From positions 1-64,000 of the forward strand of contig JANXTA010000103.1 in NCBI GenBank assembly GCA_025356395.1: DNA of 64,000 nt, read 5' to 3'. Numbering within the stretch: the stretch's first letter is position 1; every line of letters begins with the position of its first letter. The translations under genes were made by a program, and so were the position numbers. The notes beneath the pieces are model-generated. The model had not been told where the DNA came from, ran no database searches, and was given only the letters and a program-made list of their open reading frames with translations. Positions 30,586-40,181 of this stretch are shown piece after piece. Origin of the DNA: Betaproteobacteria bacterium (lineage in GTDB: Bacteria; Pseudomonadota; Gammaproteobacteria; Burkholderiales; Burkholderiaceae_D).

Positions 30586-32612
30586 TCAACCGAGATGGTT
30601 GCGTTGCAGTTCCAGGCCCTTCGTCACGCGCGCGATCAGCGATGCCAGACGCGGGTCGGCGCGCAGTCGGCGGAACGCGGGATCGAAGCGGGGCTGCCAC
30701 CCACGCCGCCAGCCGGCGTCGATCGCGACCTTGAGCTTCGTGAGCGCCACGTCGTCCTGGCCGCGCAACGCGGCGATGCGCGCCTCCAGGAAGGGATGGT
30801 GTGGCAGGCGTTGCCGTTCGCGCTCAAGCTGGCGAGCATCGCCTGCGCGTCGTCGAGCAGCGCTGCCCCAGCGAACGGCGAACCTGCCAGGTCATAAAGT
30901 ATGGCGAGGTCGATCCAGGCGAATCTGCCGAGGAAGATGCAGTACGAGCCGCCCCAGGGCACGGTGTCGGCCCACATCGCCTCGCGCACCGCGTCGAGCG
31001 CCTGCACGACAGGCTTGCTGCCGGCGATCGCCCACATCACCAGACGGTCGATCTCCGACGAGGTGTCGAGCGGCTGATCGAGTCCGTTCGCGCCCAGCCG
31101 TGCCGGGAGAGACGCGGGCTTGCCCTCGGCCAGCGCGACCCAAGACTGCTCGACACCGACAAACGGCGAGCGACCCTTCAATTCGGTTTTCTTCTCGAAC
31201 GCGAGTCTTGCCTGCGTGAACATCCCGAGGTCGAGATAGAGCCAGGCGAGTTCGCTCACCGCATCGGGCCGCCGCGGATCCTGCTCGAACTGCAGCCGGT
31301 CATTGACGATCGCGTCGTCGAGATGCCCGCGTGCGTAGTCGGCCAGTCCCGGACCCAGGAAGCGCCATGAGTACTTCGGCACCAGCGTGGCGGCGCGCGC
31401 GAAGTGCACGCGAGCCGCTTCGAAGTCGCCGAGGAAGGTTGCGTCCTGTCCGCAGCTACTGTGGATCACGTCGTTCAGCGGATCGAGGTGGGGGCCACCG
31501 CGAAGCGCTTCACGGCTTCGCGCGGCTGCGCGTCGAACGCGTAGCCGTTGCCCAGGCCGAACTGGGCTTCGGCATTGCCCGGATAGTGATCGGCCGCTTT
31601 CTGCATGAAGGCGCGCGCACAGGTCGGGTCCCGATCGATCGCGTGCTGGAAGTAGTCGCGTGCCTTCCGCAGCCCTTCCACCGATCGCTGGGTCTGGTAC
31701 GCGTTGAGACCCAGCAGATAGAGCTCGTAGGCGTCGAGTGAACTCATCGTCGACGGCCCGCCATCCGGCAGGCCGAGCGCCTTCAGCGCGCCTGACGCGA
31801 TCAGGTCCAGCATCTCGGAAAACCGATCGTCGCTCTTCGTGAAGACGCTGGTCCACACCGCCTTGCCGGTCTCGACCGAGAGCAGCCGAACCGCGATGCG
31901 GACGAGGTCGCTCGTGCGGAACAGCTTGCCGAGCAGCGCGTAGTCCGCGTTGAGCTGGTCCTTCAGAGCGTTCAGACTTGCGCGCTCGTTGGTCACCCGG
32001 CGGAACGCGAAGGTCGAGTTGCGCGTGAACACGAGCACCGTTTCCAACCGCTCGAAGCGACGGATGACATGGTTGGCGATGCCGTCCGCCGCCGCTTGTT
32101 CGATGCTGCCCTCCGACTGGTCGCTGAAGGGAAGCACCGCGAGACGCACGACGCCATCGGTTCGTACTGTCGGCCGCAGCCACCACCAGGCGAGCGGGCA
32201 GCCGATGGATGACGGCCGGTAGCAGCTCGTCTTGGAGCACCAGCTCGGTCGAGATGCCGACCCGCGCCACCATGCGGTAGCCCTTGCGCGGGACGGCCGC
32301 GATGTGTGCCTGCGTCGCGCGGTTGTCGCCGAGTGTCTTGCGCAGTTGCGCGACGCTCTGATAGATCGAGTTCTGGGTCACCACCAGGCCGGGTCAGACC
32401 GCGTCGAGCAACTCTTTCGCGGTGACGACCTCGCCGGCGCGACGCGCGAGCACGACCAGCAACTGCATCTTGCGCGGCTCCAGTTTCTCGACCTGGCCGT
32501 CGCGCGAGATCTCGTCGGCGGACGGATCGACGATCCAGTCCCCGAGCCGGAAGCGGCCGTCGCCCGTCGGCAGGTGCGGAATCGGCGACGTGTAAGCGGC
32601 TTCGTCGTTCAC
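30586..32612 (-). pseudogene. Broken winged-helix/TPR transcriptional regulator (CadC/ToxR-type)
   Basis: Starting at GTG 32612, the frame reads an OmpR/PhoB-type winged helix (FRLGDWIVDPSADEISRDG, LEPRKMQLLVVLARRAGEVV) and stops at TGA 32394-32396 inside LLDAV-stop-PGL, where the family has Trp. It then continues in frame through QNSIYQSVAQLRKTLGD. The frame shifts near 32150-32180 to RLAVLPFSDQSEGSIEQ and a TPR region, shifts again in the C-run (G5 at 31490-31494), and again near 30770-30800 before the C-terminus ending 30586. One nonsense and three frameshifts are therefore needed. An intact gene would encode about 670 residues with a winged helix plus an adenylate-cyclase-associated/TPR module. 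Confidence 0.8.
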
Positions 32613-32825
32613 CCAGGCGTCCGTAAGTCCTTGATCCGCAGGAATTCAGAAAACCGCAAGGAAAGCATCAGCCGGCCTTCAGGACTTCGTGGAGGGCCGC
32701 TGCGATAAAGCGAGCCAGGCGCTGCGGCGACGGATCGGAGGCTCGGTTCGCCACGCAGCAAGAAAAAGCATAGCAAGGCGACCGTCAACGCGTGCGGCGC
32801 TCGCTGGCCTTCATCGACTCGAACC

Positions 32826-33236
32826 ATGGAGAACGACCATGTACCTGCACCACCAGACCGCCGCCCGCCGCCCGCCGCCCGCCGCCTGCAAGCCGCTCAC
32901 TCGCCCCATGTCCATCGCTTCGGCCGGGCGGCCGACTGGCTCCTCTCGATCGCCTTCGCGGCGCTGCTCGGCACCGCAGTATGGAAACTGGACAACGATG
33001 TCGGCACGGCTGGGCCCCAAGCCGCCCCGTCGTCCATTCAGACCAGCCTCGGACGCTCGAAGGCAGCCATCCTGACAATGGCCGGCAACCTGTTCGGCCG
33101 CCACGGCGAGGCGGGCGCGCTCACCGCGCAGCAGGCGCAACCCGAAGGCTGGGTCGTGTGGAACGGCGATCGCACCCGCCAGCGCCAGGTCACGGACTGC
33201 CCGCGGTTCCGCCCCGATTCCCCGTCCACCTGCTAG
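32826..33236 (+). CDS. Hypothetical small membrane protein with heptamer repeat near its start
   Basis: A 136-residue frame with no recognised family. Residues 38-53 (WLLSIAFAALLGTAVW) look like one membrane helix, followed by a polar C-terminal part with QPEGWVVWNGDRTRQ. The only good ribosome binding site (GGAGA 32828-32832) serves ATG 32839, which is in a different frame. A tandem GCCGCCC repeat lies between that start and the helix. Adding one unit, or losing two, would join the two frames. The ATG at 32826 itself has no clear binding site. Existence as a gene is moderately supported. Confidence 0.45.
   Translation: MENDHVPAPPDRRPPPAARRLQAAHSPHVHRFGRAADWLLSIAFAALLGTAVWKLDNDVGTAGPQAAPSSIQTSLGRSKAAILTMAGNLFGRHGEAGALTAQQAQPEGWVVWNGDRTRQRQVTDCPRFRPDSPSTC
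32860..32886 (+). repeat. Heptanucleotide tandem repeat (GCCGCCC)
   Basis: Three exact copies of GCCGCCC and six of seven bases of a fourth, at the 5' end of a small open reading frame. Seven is not a multiple of three, so each gain or loss of a unit changes frame. Confidence 0.8.
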
Positions 33237-33272
33237 CGCGCGACTCGGCCACTCACCGCCCTGGAAATGCCG

Positions 33273-33602
33273 ATGGACCAAAACCTTCTGCATGCATGCG
33301 TGACGATCGCGAATGCCAGCTTCACCGCCTTCCGGATCGCGACCCACGTCCCGGAACTGATCGCCGTACTGCGACTGCCCTGTGGTGCGGGCGCGATCTC
33401 GGTCGGTTCCTGAATCGTGTTGGCCGCGGCGAGCTGCAGCAACGCGATGTATGCCCTCGTGATGGCCGACGACTGGCTGATGTGCGGCTTCAATCTGGTC
33501 GGAGCCGGTGCCTGCGCGCTGATTGCCGTCGTCGCCACGGTCAGGCAGCGTCGCTTCGAAACGGAGATGCAGGCACGCGGGCCCTCGTCGCGCCTACTCT
33601 AA
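33273..33602 (+). pseudogene. PQ-loop/SemiSWEET-like small membrane protein with in-frame TGA
   Basis: From ATG 33273 the frame gives MDQNLLHACVTIANASF, HVPELIAVLR and GAISVGS, then TGA at 33411-33413. It continues in frame with IVLAAASCSNAMYALVMADD, WLMCGFNLVGAGACALI and a basic tail to TAA 33600-33602. The layout of three hydrophobic segments, the P-E-L-I-x-V-L-R turn, I-S before the second helix and D-x-W-L-x-x-x-N in the third fits SemiSWEET/PQ-loop proteins of about 100 residues. The TGA is where that family usually has Trp. The family assignment rests on motif spacing only. Its 3' end overlaps the convergent nth by 9 nt. Confidence 0.55.
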
Positions 33603-34244
33603 GCCGGCCGGCGCCGGCGTCTTGGGCTTGTAGGGGCAGAGGTCCGCCACCGTGCAGTGCCAGCACTCCGGCGTACGGGCCTTGCAGACATGGCGCCCGT
33701 GCAGGATCAGCCAGTGATGGGCGCCGAAGAGGAAGTCCGCAGGCACGGCCTTCATCAGCTTCGCCTCGACGATGCCGACGGTCTTGCCCGGCGCCAGCTT
33801 GGTCCGATTGGAGACGCGAAAGACGTGCGTGTCGACCGCCAGCGTATGCGCGCCAAACACTACGTTGAGGATCACGTTGGCGGTCTTGCGACCGACGCCG
33901 GGAAGCGCCTCGAGCGACGCGCGATCGGCCGGCACTCGGCCGTCGTGGAGATCGAGCAGTTGCCGGCTCATTGCCACCACGTTGCGCGCCTTCGTGCGGA
34001 ACAGGCCGATGGTCTTAATGTAGGGCTCGATGCCGTCGGCGCCCATCGCGACGATGGCCTGCGGGGTATTGGCGACGGGGAACAGCCTCGCCATCGCCTT
34101 GTTGACCGAGAGGTCAGTAGCCTGGGCCGACAGGATCACGGCGACCAGCAACTCGTAGGGACTCGAATACGAAAGCTCCGACGTCGGCGCGGGGTTGGCC
34201 TGCTGCAGTCGTGCGAAGAACGCCTGGCGATCGGCGGGCTTCAT
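33594..34244 (-). CDS. nth: Endonuclease III
   Basis: A 216-residue bifunctional DNA glycosylase/AP lyase that removes oxidised pyrimidines. It has the helix-hairpin-helix [17 protein letters not shown] with the catalytic Lys, the Asp in [10 protein letters not shown], and a 4Fe-4S loop with Cys spacing C-x6-C-x2-C-x5-C ([17 protein letters not shown]). The start overlaps the rsxB stop (ATGA), so it is translated together with rsxB. Confidence 0.95.
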   Translation of the reverse strand: MKPADRQAFFARLQQANPAPTSELSYSSPYELLVAVILSAQATDLSVNKAMARLFPVANTPQAIVAMGADGIEPYIKTIGLFRTKARNVVAMSRQLLDLHDGRVPADRASLEALPGVGRKTANVILNVVFGAHTLAVDTHVFRVSNRTKLAPGKTVGIVEAKLMKAVPADFLFGAHHWLILHGRHVCKARTPECWHCTVADLCPYKPKTPAPAGLE

Positions 34245-34846
34245 CGGCTTGAACGCGTGCGCGCCCTTTCAATCGCGGAAGCGAGGATGGCGCGCTTGCG
34301 CGAGGCCGCGTACGGAGCCGATGGTCGACTCGGCGATGCGATCTTCGATACGCGTTCCGCGGCCAACCTCGCGAGTCGCGCCGCGCGAGCCTCGTGGTGC
34401 TCGCGCGCGGCATCGGCATGCGCGTCGTCCCAGGTGAAGTCGGCCGGAACCATCGCGATGCAGTCGACCGGACAGGGCGCCAGGCACAACTCGCAGCCGG
34501 TGCAAAGCTCGACGATCACGTCGTGCATGCGCTTCGGGGCACCCGCGATCGCATCGACGGGGCAAGCCTGGATGCACAACGTGCAGCCGATGCAGATCGA
34601 TTCGTCGATGACCGCTAGCGCAAGCGGCTTCGTGATGCCGTGCGCCGGGTTGAGGGGCCGAGGCGACCGACCCGTGACGACCACCAGCTTGGCGATGCCG
34701 GCGTCACCGCCAGGCGGGCATTGATCGATTTCGGCCATGCCCGCGGCGATCGCGGCCGCATAGGGGCGACAACCGTCGTAGGTGCACTGCCGGCATTGCG
34801 TCTGCGGTAGGACCGCGTCGATCCGATCGGTCAGCGTCGCGTGCAA
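34241..34846 (-). CDS. rsxB: RsxB/RnfB-type electron-transport ferredoxin
   Basis: A 201-residue iron-sulfur protein. The N-terminal 4Fe-4S domain has [15 protein letters not shown] and a later Cys in DQCPPGG. Two 4Fe-4S ferredoxin motifs follow: [16 protein letters not shown] and [16 protein letters not shown]. It lacks the N-terminal membrane helix of true RnfB, and no other rsx/rnf genes are in the window. The start is TTG. It precedes and overlaps nth. Confidence 0.87.
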   Translation of the reverse strand: MHATLTDRIDAVLPQTQCRQCTYDGCRPYAAAIAAGMAEIDQCPPGGDAGIAKLVVVTGRSPRPLNPAHGITKPLALAVIDESICIGCTLCIQACPVDAIAGAPKRMHDVIVELCTGCELCLAPCPVDCIAMVPADFTWDDAHADAAREHHEARAARLARLAAERVSKIASPSRPSAPYAASRKRAILASAIERARTRSSR

Positions 34847-34847
34847 G

Positions 34848-36083
34848 CTAGGCGTGCTTGCGGATGAAGTCGTGGATCTTCGGGTAGATCACCGTGCGCC
34901 AACGCGAGCCGGCGAAGATCCCGTAGTGGCCGCATTCCGGCGCCGTGAAGTGCTGCTTCATCGCCTTCGGAATACCCGAGCACAGGTCGTGCGCGGCCTC
35001 GGTCTGGCCACTGCCCGAGATGTCGTCGAGCTCGCCTTCGATGGTGAACAACGCCACCGACTTGATCGTCTCCGGCATGACCTTGTCGCCGCGGACGACC
35101 CAGGTGCCGGTCGCTAGTGCGCGGTCCTGGAACACGGTCTTGATGGTGTCGAGGTAGTACTCGGCCGGCATGTCAAGGACCGCGTTGTACTCGTCGTAGA
35201 ACTTGCGATGGAACTCGGCATCCGCATCGTCGCCGCGGATCAGTTGCAGGTAGAAGTCGTAGTGCGAATTCATATGCCGGTCGGGGTTCATCGCCACGAA
35301 ACCTGCGTGCTGCAGGAAGCCCGGATAGACACGGCGCATGTGGCCCGGGAAATTCGCAGGCACCTTGTAGATCACGTTGTTCTCGAACCAGGCGTAGGGC
35401 TTCGTCGTGGCCAGATCGTTGACCGCGGTCGGGCTCTTCGCCGTGTCGATTGGGCCGCCCATCATGGTCATCGTGCGCGGCAGCTTCGGATCCTTGGCCG
35501 CAGCCATCAACGAGATCGCGGCGAGGACCGGCACCGTGGGCTGGCATACCGAGATCACGTGGACGTCGGGGCCGAGGTGCCGGATGAAGGCCTGCACGTA
35601 TTCGATGTAGTCGTCGAGATGGAAGGGACCTTCCGAAGCGGGCACCATCCGGCCGTCGGTCCAGTCGGTGAGGTAGACGTCGTGAGAGATGACCAGCTGG
35701 CGCGCGGTGTCGCGCAGCAGCGTCGAATGGTGGCCCGATAGCGGCGCGACCAGCAACACCTTGGGGTCGGCCGATCGCTTCGCCAGTTCCTTCGTGAAGA
35801 AGCGCTCAAAGTGCAGCAGCCGGCAGAAGGGCTTCTCCATCTCGACCTTCTCGAGCAGCGGGACGTCGACGCCGTCGATGACCGTCGAGTGCAGGCCGAA
35901 CTCGGGCTTCTCGTAGTCCTTGTTGATGCGGAAGAACAGTTCGTAGCCCGCAGCCATGCGGCTCGCGAACGGCATGTAGGAGAGCGGGCTGTTCGGGTTG
36001 GTGAACATCTTCGCGCCGGCGGCCGCGAAGGCCGACATCGGATTGAGAACGGCGCGCTGCATCTCGTGGAGTTGGTAGAGCAT
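34848..36083 (-). CDS. phaZ: Intracellular polyhydroxybutyrate depolymerase
   Basis: A 411-residue protein of the Cupriavidus PhaZ1 family. It begins with [20 protein letters not shown]. The lipase-box-like motif carries a Cys nucleophile, Cys180 in [45 protein letters not shown] and [14 protein letters not shown] supply the fold and the catalytic His. It mobilises storage polyester inside the cell. The ATG at 36083 matches the family start; the longer open frame upstream is not coding. rsxB begins right after its stop. Confidence 0.92.
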   Translation of the reverse strand: MLYQLHEMQRAVLNPMSAFAAAGAKMFTNPNSPLSYMPFASRMAAGYELFFRINKDYEKPEFGLHSTVIDGVDVPLLEKVEMEKPFCRLLHFERFFTKELAKRSADPKVLLVAPLSGHHSTLLRDTARQLVISHDVYLTDWTDGRMVPASEGPFHLDDYIEYVQAFIRHLGPDVHVISVCQPTVPVLAAISLMAAAKDPKLPRTMTMMGGPIDTAKSPTAVNDLATTKPYAWFENNVIYKVPANFPGHMRRVYPGFLQHAGFVAMNPDRHMNSHYDFYLQLIRGDDADAEFHRKFYDEYNAVLDMPAEYYLDTIKTVFQDRALATGTWVVRGDKVMPETIKSVALFTIEGELDDISGSGQTEAAHDLCSGIPKAMKQHFTAPECGHYGIFAGSRWRTVIYPKIHDFIRKHA

Positions 36084-36193
36084 CGGATTCCTGGTCTGTC
36101 GGCCCGGGCGGGCGAATCTAGGTTTACGATTATCGTGGCCGCGACTTCGCGCTGCAAGTCGGCGGATGGCTGGTGCGCAGGCCGGCGTTCGCC

Positions 36194-36949
36194 CTACCAG
36201 AAGTTCTCGCTGATGTAGTGGCCCGGTGTCTCGCGTCGGACGGGCGTCATGCCGCGCGCGCCGAGCAGAGCACGCGTCTCTTTGATCATCGACGGATTGC
36301 CACACATCATGAGTCGCGAGTCGTCGCTCGACAGCGCCAGGCCTACCGCGCGTTCGAGGCCACCATCCGCCAGCAGGTTGGTGATGCGGCCGGTGAGAGG
36401 GCCAGGCTCGGCCGTCAGCGTTGGCAGGTAGACGAGAGGACGGGCGCCGCAGGGCGCCGCTCGCGCCCATGCGCTCAGGTCGTCGCGATAGACGAGTTCG
36501 CTCGCACGCCGCACGCTGTGGATCACCACGATCCGCTCAAAGCGCCGCCAGACCGCATCGTCCGCCAGCATCGACATGAAAGGCGCGATTCCGGTGCCGG
36601 TGGCGAGCAACCACAGGTCGCAACCCCCTTCGAAGCGGTCGGTGCGCAGGAAGCCGTAGACGGTCGGATCGATGCGGACGACATCACCGACCGCGAGGCC
36701 GGCGAGCGGCTGCGTGAAGGGCCCGTTGGGCACGACGATCGAGTAAAACTCAAGGTGATCCGCAGCGGGCGGCGACACGATCGAGTAGGCGCGCCAGACC
36801 ATCGTGCCGTCCGCACCCGCGAGGCCGAGCCGGACGAATTGCCCCGGCGCGAACACCAGTCCCGCAGGACGGACCGTACGAAACGAGAAGAGATGGGGCG
36901 CCCAGTCGTGGCGCCAGGTTAATTCGCAGTCGGCTGAGTGCTCGCTCAT
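36194..36949 (-). CDS. fpr: Ferredoxin-NADP+ reductase
   Basis: A 251-residue flavoprotein. The FAD motif is WRAYSIVSPP and the NADP motif is LLATGTGIAPFMSML. MMCGNPSMIKETRALL and the C-terminal ETPGHYISENFW are typical of bacterial FNR, with the terminal aromatic stacking on the flavin. It transfers electrons between NADPH and ferredoxin or flavodoxin. It is 22 nt downstream of a 7Fe ferredoxin gene, which is probably its partner. Confidence 0.92.
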   Translation of the reverse strand: MSEHSADCELTWRHDWAPHLFSFRTVRPAGLVFAPGQFVRLGLAGADGTMVWRAYSIVSPPAADHLEFYSIVVPNGPFTQPLAGLAVGDVVRIDPTVYGFLRTDRFEGGCDLWLLATGTGIAPFMSMLADDAVWRRFERIVVIHSVRRASELVYRDDLSAWARAAPCGARPLVYLPTLTAEPGPLTGRITNLLADGGLERAVGLALSSDDSRLMMCGNPSMIKETRALLGARGMTPVRRETPGHYISENFW

Positions 36950-36971
36950 GCCGATCCCGATCTTCGACCGA

Positions 36972-37295
36972 TCACCTCTCTAGGTACTGGAGCTTGTCCT
37001 TCACGTCCTTCCACTGGTCGGCATCGGGGAAGTGCGGCTTCATCCGCGTGATGCTGGGCCAGCCTTTCGACAGTTCCACGTTGAGCGCGGTGAACGCCTT
37101 CTGGTCGTCGGGGACGTCTTCCTCGGCAAAGATCGCGTTGACCGGGCACTCGGGGATGCAGACCGCGCAATCGATGCACTCGTCCGGATCGATAGACAGG
37201 AAATTGGGACCTTCACGGAAGCAGTCGACGGGACACACGTCGACGCAATCGGTGAAGCGGCACTTGATGCAGGATTCGGTGACGACGTGCGTCAT
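36972..37295 (-). CDS. fdxA: 7Fe ferredoxin (3Fe-4S/4Fe-4S)
   Basis: A 107-residue FdxA-type ferredoxin. It has CIKCRFTDCVDVCPVDCF for the 3Fe-4S/4Fe-4S pair and CIDCAVCIPECPVNAIF for the second cluster, followed by the family's C-terminal extension (SKGWPSITRMKP). It is a soluble one-electron carrier. It is followed by fpr in the same operon. Confidence 0.95.
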   Translation of the reverse strand: MTHVVTESCIKCRFTDCVDVCPVDCFREGPNFLSIDPDECIDCAVCIPECPVNAIFAEEDVPDDQKAFTALNVELSKGWPSITRMKPHFPDADQWKDVKDKLQYLER

Positions 37296-37407
37296 GCGGG
37301 AACTCCGGGGACAGCGAATAAGACCCGAATTCTACCGCAGGGGGCGACGCGGTTTCAGCCCCGTGGAGGGAGTTCCAGGCACACCACGACTGCAGGAAAC
37401 GCTCGCC

Positions 37408-37413
37408 TATAAT
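37408..37413 (+). promoter_or_regulatory. Perfect -10 hexamer upstream of pgsA
   Basis: TATAAT stands 67 bases before the pgsA ATG in an otherwise GC-rich intergenic stretch. No good -35 at 17 bases was found, so the promoter call rests on the -10 only. Confidence 0.4.
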
Positions 37414-37479
37414 CCGGCATCGCTGGACGAGCGCGTCTCGGAGTGCCGAATCGCATCGACCCGTCAGCGGCCCTCGCCC

Positions 37480-38106
37480 ATGCCGATCAATCTGCCGATC
37501 CTTCTCACTTGGCTGCGCATCGTCCTGATTCCTCTGGTCGTCGGGGTTTTCTTCCTCCCCGACGCCTGGATCAGCGGTGCCGAAAAGAACGCCACGGCCA
37601 CGGTGGTGTTCGTAGTCGCCGCACTGACCGACTGGCTCGACGGCTGGCTCGCGCGCCGCTGGAACCAGACCTCGAGCTTCGGCGCCTTCCTCGACCCGGT
37701 GGCCGACAAGCTGATGGTCACGGCCGCCCTGATGATCCTGCTGCAGCTCAGCCGCATCAACGCGCTGATCGCCCTCATCATCGTCGGCCGCGAGATCGCG
37801 ATCTCCGCGCTGCGCGAGTGGATGGCGCAACTCGGTGCGGGCAACAGCGTGGCGGTCCACTGGCTCGGCAAGATCAAGACCATCGCGCAGATGGTCGCCA
37901 TCCCCATGCTGCTGTACGACGACTGGTTCCTGTTCTTCGACTCGCACTACGTCGGCACGCGCCTGGTCTGGGTCGCCGCGTTGTTGACCGTCTGGTCAAT
38001 GGGCTACTACATGCGCAAGGCCTACCCCAAGATCCTCGCGCGCACGCGGAAGCCCAAGCGGCGTTTCACGCGACGCGTCAGCGACGTCGAGCCCCCGAAC
38101 CCGTGA
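37480..38106 (+). CDS. pgsA: CDP-diacylglycerol-glycerol-3-phosphate 3-phosphatidyltransferase
   Basis: A 208-residue inner-membrane enzyme that makes phosphatidylglycerol phosphate. It begins MPINLPILLTWLRIVLIPLV. The CDP-alcohol phosphotransferase signature D-G-x2-A-R-x8-G-x3-D-x3-D is present in DGWLARRWNQTSSFGAFLDP and VADKLM. About five hydrophobic helices are visible. The longer open frame upstream crosses the promoter and fdxA and is rejected. ispD follows after 10 nt. Confidence 0.93.
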   Translation: MPINLPILLTWLRIVLIPLVVGVFFLPDAWISGAEKNATATVVFVVAALTDWLDGWLARRWNQTSSFGAFLDPVADKLMVTAALMILLQLSRINALIALIIVGREIAISALREWMAQLGAGNSVAVHWLGKIKTIAQMVAIPMLLYDDWFLFFDSHYVGTRLVWVAALLTVWSMGYYMRKAYPKILARTRKPKRRFTRRVSDVEPPNP

Positions 38107-38116
38107 TCCTGAGCGC

Positions 38117-38854
38117 GTGACCGATCGCTGCATCGCGTTGATCCCCGCGGCCGGTATCGGAGCGCGGACCGGCACCGCGATCCCCAAGCAATACCTGCCG
38201 GTCGCGGGCCAGCCGATGATCGCGCACACGCTCGCGGCCTTCGCCGCCGTCGATGTTATCGAACGCATCGTCGTCGTCATCTCCGAAGCCGACGGCTGGT
38301 TCGACGACCTGGAGCTCGACGCAGCGCTGATGACGCGCGTGACGGTCTTCCGGGTCGGTGGCGCGACTCGCGACGCGACCGTCGCGAACGGCCTGGCCGC
38401 GATGCGCGACGTGGTGGACGCCGACGACTGGATCCTCGTGCACGACGCGGCACGTTGCGGCATCACGCCGGCGCTGATCACGTCGCTGATCGATCGCGTG
38501 CGTTCCGATGACGTCGGTGGCCTGCTGGCCGTCCCGCTCGACGACACGGTCAAGCGCGCGACGGCCGGCTCTCCCGAGTTCCATGCGAGCACGTCGGAGA
38601 CCGTCGACCGACTCGGGCTCTGGCGCGCGCAGACGCCACAAATGTTTCGCCATCGCATGCTCCGCGAGGCGATCGCCGACGCGCACGCCCGCGGCATCGC
38701 CATGACCGACGAGTCAAGCGCGCTCGAGGCCGCGGGACATCGCACGCTGCTCGTGCCTGGCTCACCGCGCAACTTCAAGGTCACCACGGCCGACGACCTC
38801 GCGATGATGGATCAGCTGTTGCGAGCCGGCTTCCACATGTCCTCTTCCCGATGA
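38117..38854 (+). CDS. ispD: 2-C-methyl-D-erythritol 4-phosphate cytidylyltransferase
   Basis: A 245-residue non-mevalonate isoprenoid enzyme that couples MEP to CTP. It has the nucleotide-binding start [46 protein letters not shown], and [11 protein letters not shown]. The usual partner ispF is not adjacent; instead the stop overlaps the start of pncB (ATGA). The start is GTG. Confidence 0.92.
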   Translation: MTDRCIALIPAAGIGARTGTAIPKQYLPVAGQPMIAHTLAAFAAVDVIERIVVVISEADGWFDDLELDAALMTRVTVFRVGGATRDATVANGLAAMRDVVDADDWILVHDAARCGITPALITSLIDRVRSDDVGGLLAVPLDDTVKRATAGSPEFHASTSETVDRLGLWRAQTPQMFRHRMLREAIADAHARGIAMTDESSALEAAGHRTLLVPGSPRNFKVTTADDLAMMDQLLRAGFHMSSSR

Positions 38855-40035
38855 TCATCAATTCGCTGCTCGATACCGACCTCTACAAGTTCACGATGAT
38901 GCAGGTCGTGCTGCATCAGTTCCCGAGCGCGCAGGTCGAGTACCGCTTCAAGTGCCGCACGCCGGGCGTCGACCTGGTGTCGTGCATCCCCGAGATCGAG
39001 GAGGAGATCGCGCAACTGTGCACGCTGCGCTTCCGCGAGGACGAGTTGCGCTGGCTGCGCGGCCTGCGCTTCATCAAGAGCGACTTCGTCGACTTCCTCG
39101 ACCTGTTCCAGATGAACCGCAAGTGGGTACGCGTCACGCCGTCTGCGAAGGACAACGGCGAGATCGAGATCGTCGTCGAAGGTCCCTGGCTGCACACGAT
39201 CCTGTTCGAGATCCCGCTGCTCGCGATCGTCAACGAGGTGTATTTTCGCCGCACGCAGCCCTTCCCCGACCTGGGCGAAGGCCGCAAGCGCCTGCACGAG
39301 AAGATCGCGTTGATCCGCGACGACGAGCGCCTGTTCGACTGCAAGATCGCCGACTACGGGACGCGCCGCCGCTTTTCGCGCGGTTGGCAGGAAGTGGTCC
39401 TGAGCACGCTGAAGAACCGCCTGGGCACGCAGTTCGCGGGCACCAGCAACACGTGGTTCGCGATGACCCAGAACCTGATCCCGCTCGGCACGATGGCGCA
39501 CGAGTACCTGCAGGCCTGCCAGTCGCTCGGTCCGCGGCTGCGCGACTCGCAGACCTTCGCGTTCGAACGCTGGGCCCGCGAATACCGCGGCGACCTCGGC
39601 ATCGCGCTGTCGGACGTCTACGGCTTCGACGCCTTTCTGCGCGACTACGACATGTACTTCTGCAAGCTCTTCGACGGCGTGCGCCACGACTCGGGCGACC
39701 CGGTGGCGTGGGGCGAGCGGATGATCGCGCACTACGAGAAATACCGTATCGATCCGAAGACCAAGACACTCATCTTCTCCGACAGCCTGACGATCCCGCG
39801 CGTGATCGAGCTGTATCTACGCTTCGCGGACCGCGCGCGGCTGGCGTTCGGGGTCGGCACCAATCTCACCAACGACCTGGGCTACACGCCGTTGCAGATC
39901 GTCATCAAGATGGTTCGCTGCAACGGCCAGCCGGTGGCCAAGCTGTCGGATACGCCAGCGAAGAACATGTGCGACGACGAGGCCTATCTCGCCTATCTGC
40001 GGCAGGTCTTCGGGATCCCCGTGCCGGTCGCCTGA
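38851..40035 (+). CDS. pncB: Nicotinate phosphoribosyltransferase
   Basis: A 394-residue enzyme of NAD salvage that joins nicotinate to PRPP. It has [62 protein letters not shown] (region of the phosphorylated His in relatives), [13 protein letters not shown] and [12 protein letters not shown]. It overlaps ispD by 4 nt, so it is coupled to the pgsA-ispD operon. Confidence 0.95.
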   Translation: MIINSLLDTDLYKFTMMQVVLHQFPSAQVEYRFKCRTPGVDLVSCIPEIEEEIAQLCTLRFREDELRWLRGLRFIKSDFVDFLDLFQMNRKWVRVTPSAKDNGEIEIVVEGPWLHTILFEIPLLAIVNEVYFRRTQPFPDLGEGRKRLHEKIALIRDDERLFDCKIADYGTRRRFSRGWQEVVLSTLKNRLGTQFAGTSNTWFAMTQNLIPLGTMAHEYLQACQSLGPRLRDSQTFAFERWAREYRGDLGIALSDVYGFDAFLRDYDMYFCKLFDGVRHDSGDPVAWGERMIAHYEKYRIDPKTKTLIFSDSLTIPRVIELYLRFADRARLAFGVGTNLTNDLGYTPLQIVIKMVRCNGQPVAKLSDTPAKNMCDDEAYLAYLRQVFGIPVPVA

Positions 40036-40181
40036 ACACGGGACAAGCCACCGACAGAACGGCTGACCTTTTCACCATTCGTCTTACTACTCCGTCCCCA
40101 TCGGCGGACGGGGTCCGGTTCGTTACCTTATGTCCACGGCGCGAGGGGTCTGCGCATCCAACCGGACGATGGAGAACGACG

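Noticed and set aside
40095-40120. CCGTCCCC...GGCGGACGG hairpin after pncB as a terminator
   Set aside because: The stem is imperfect and there is no T-run on either strand.
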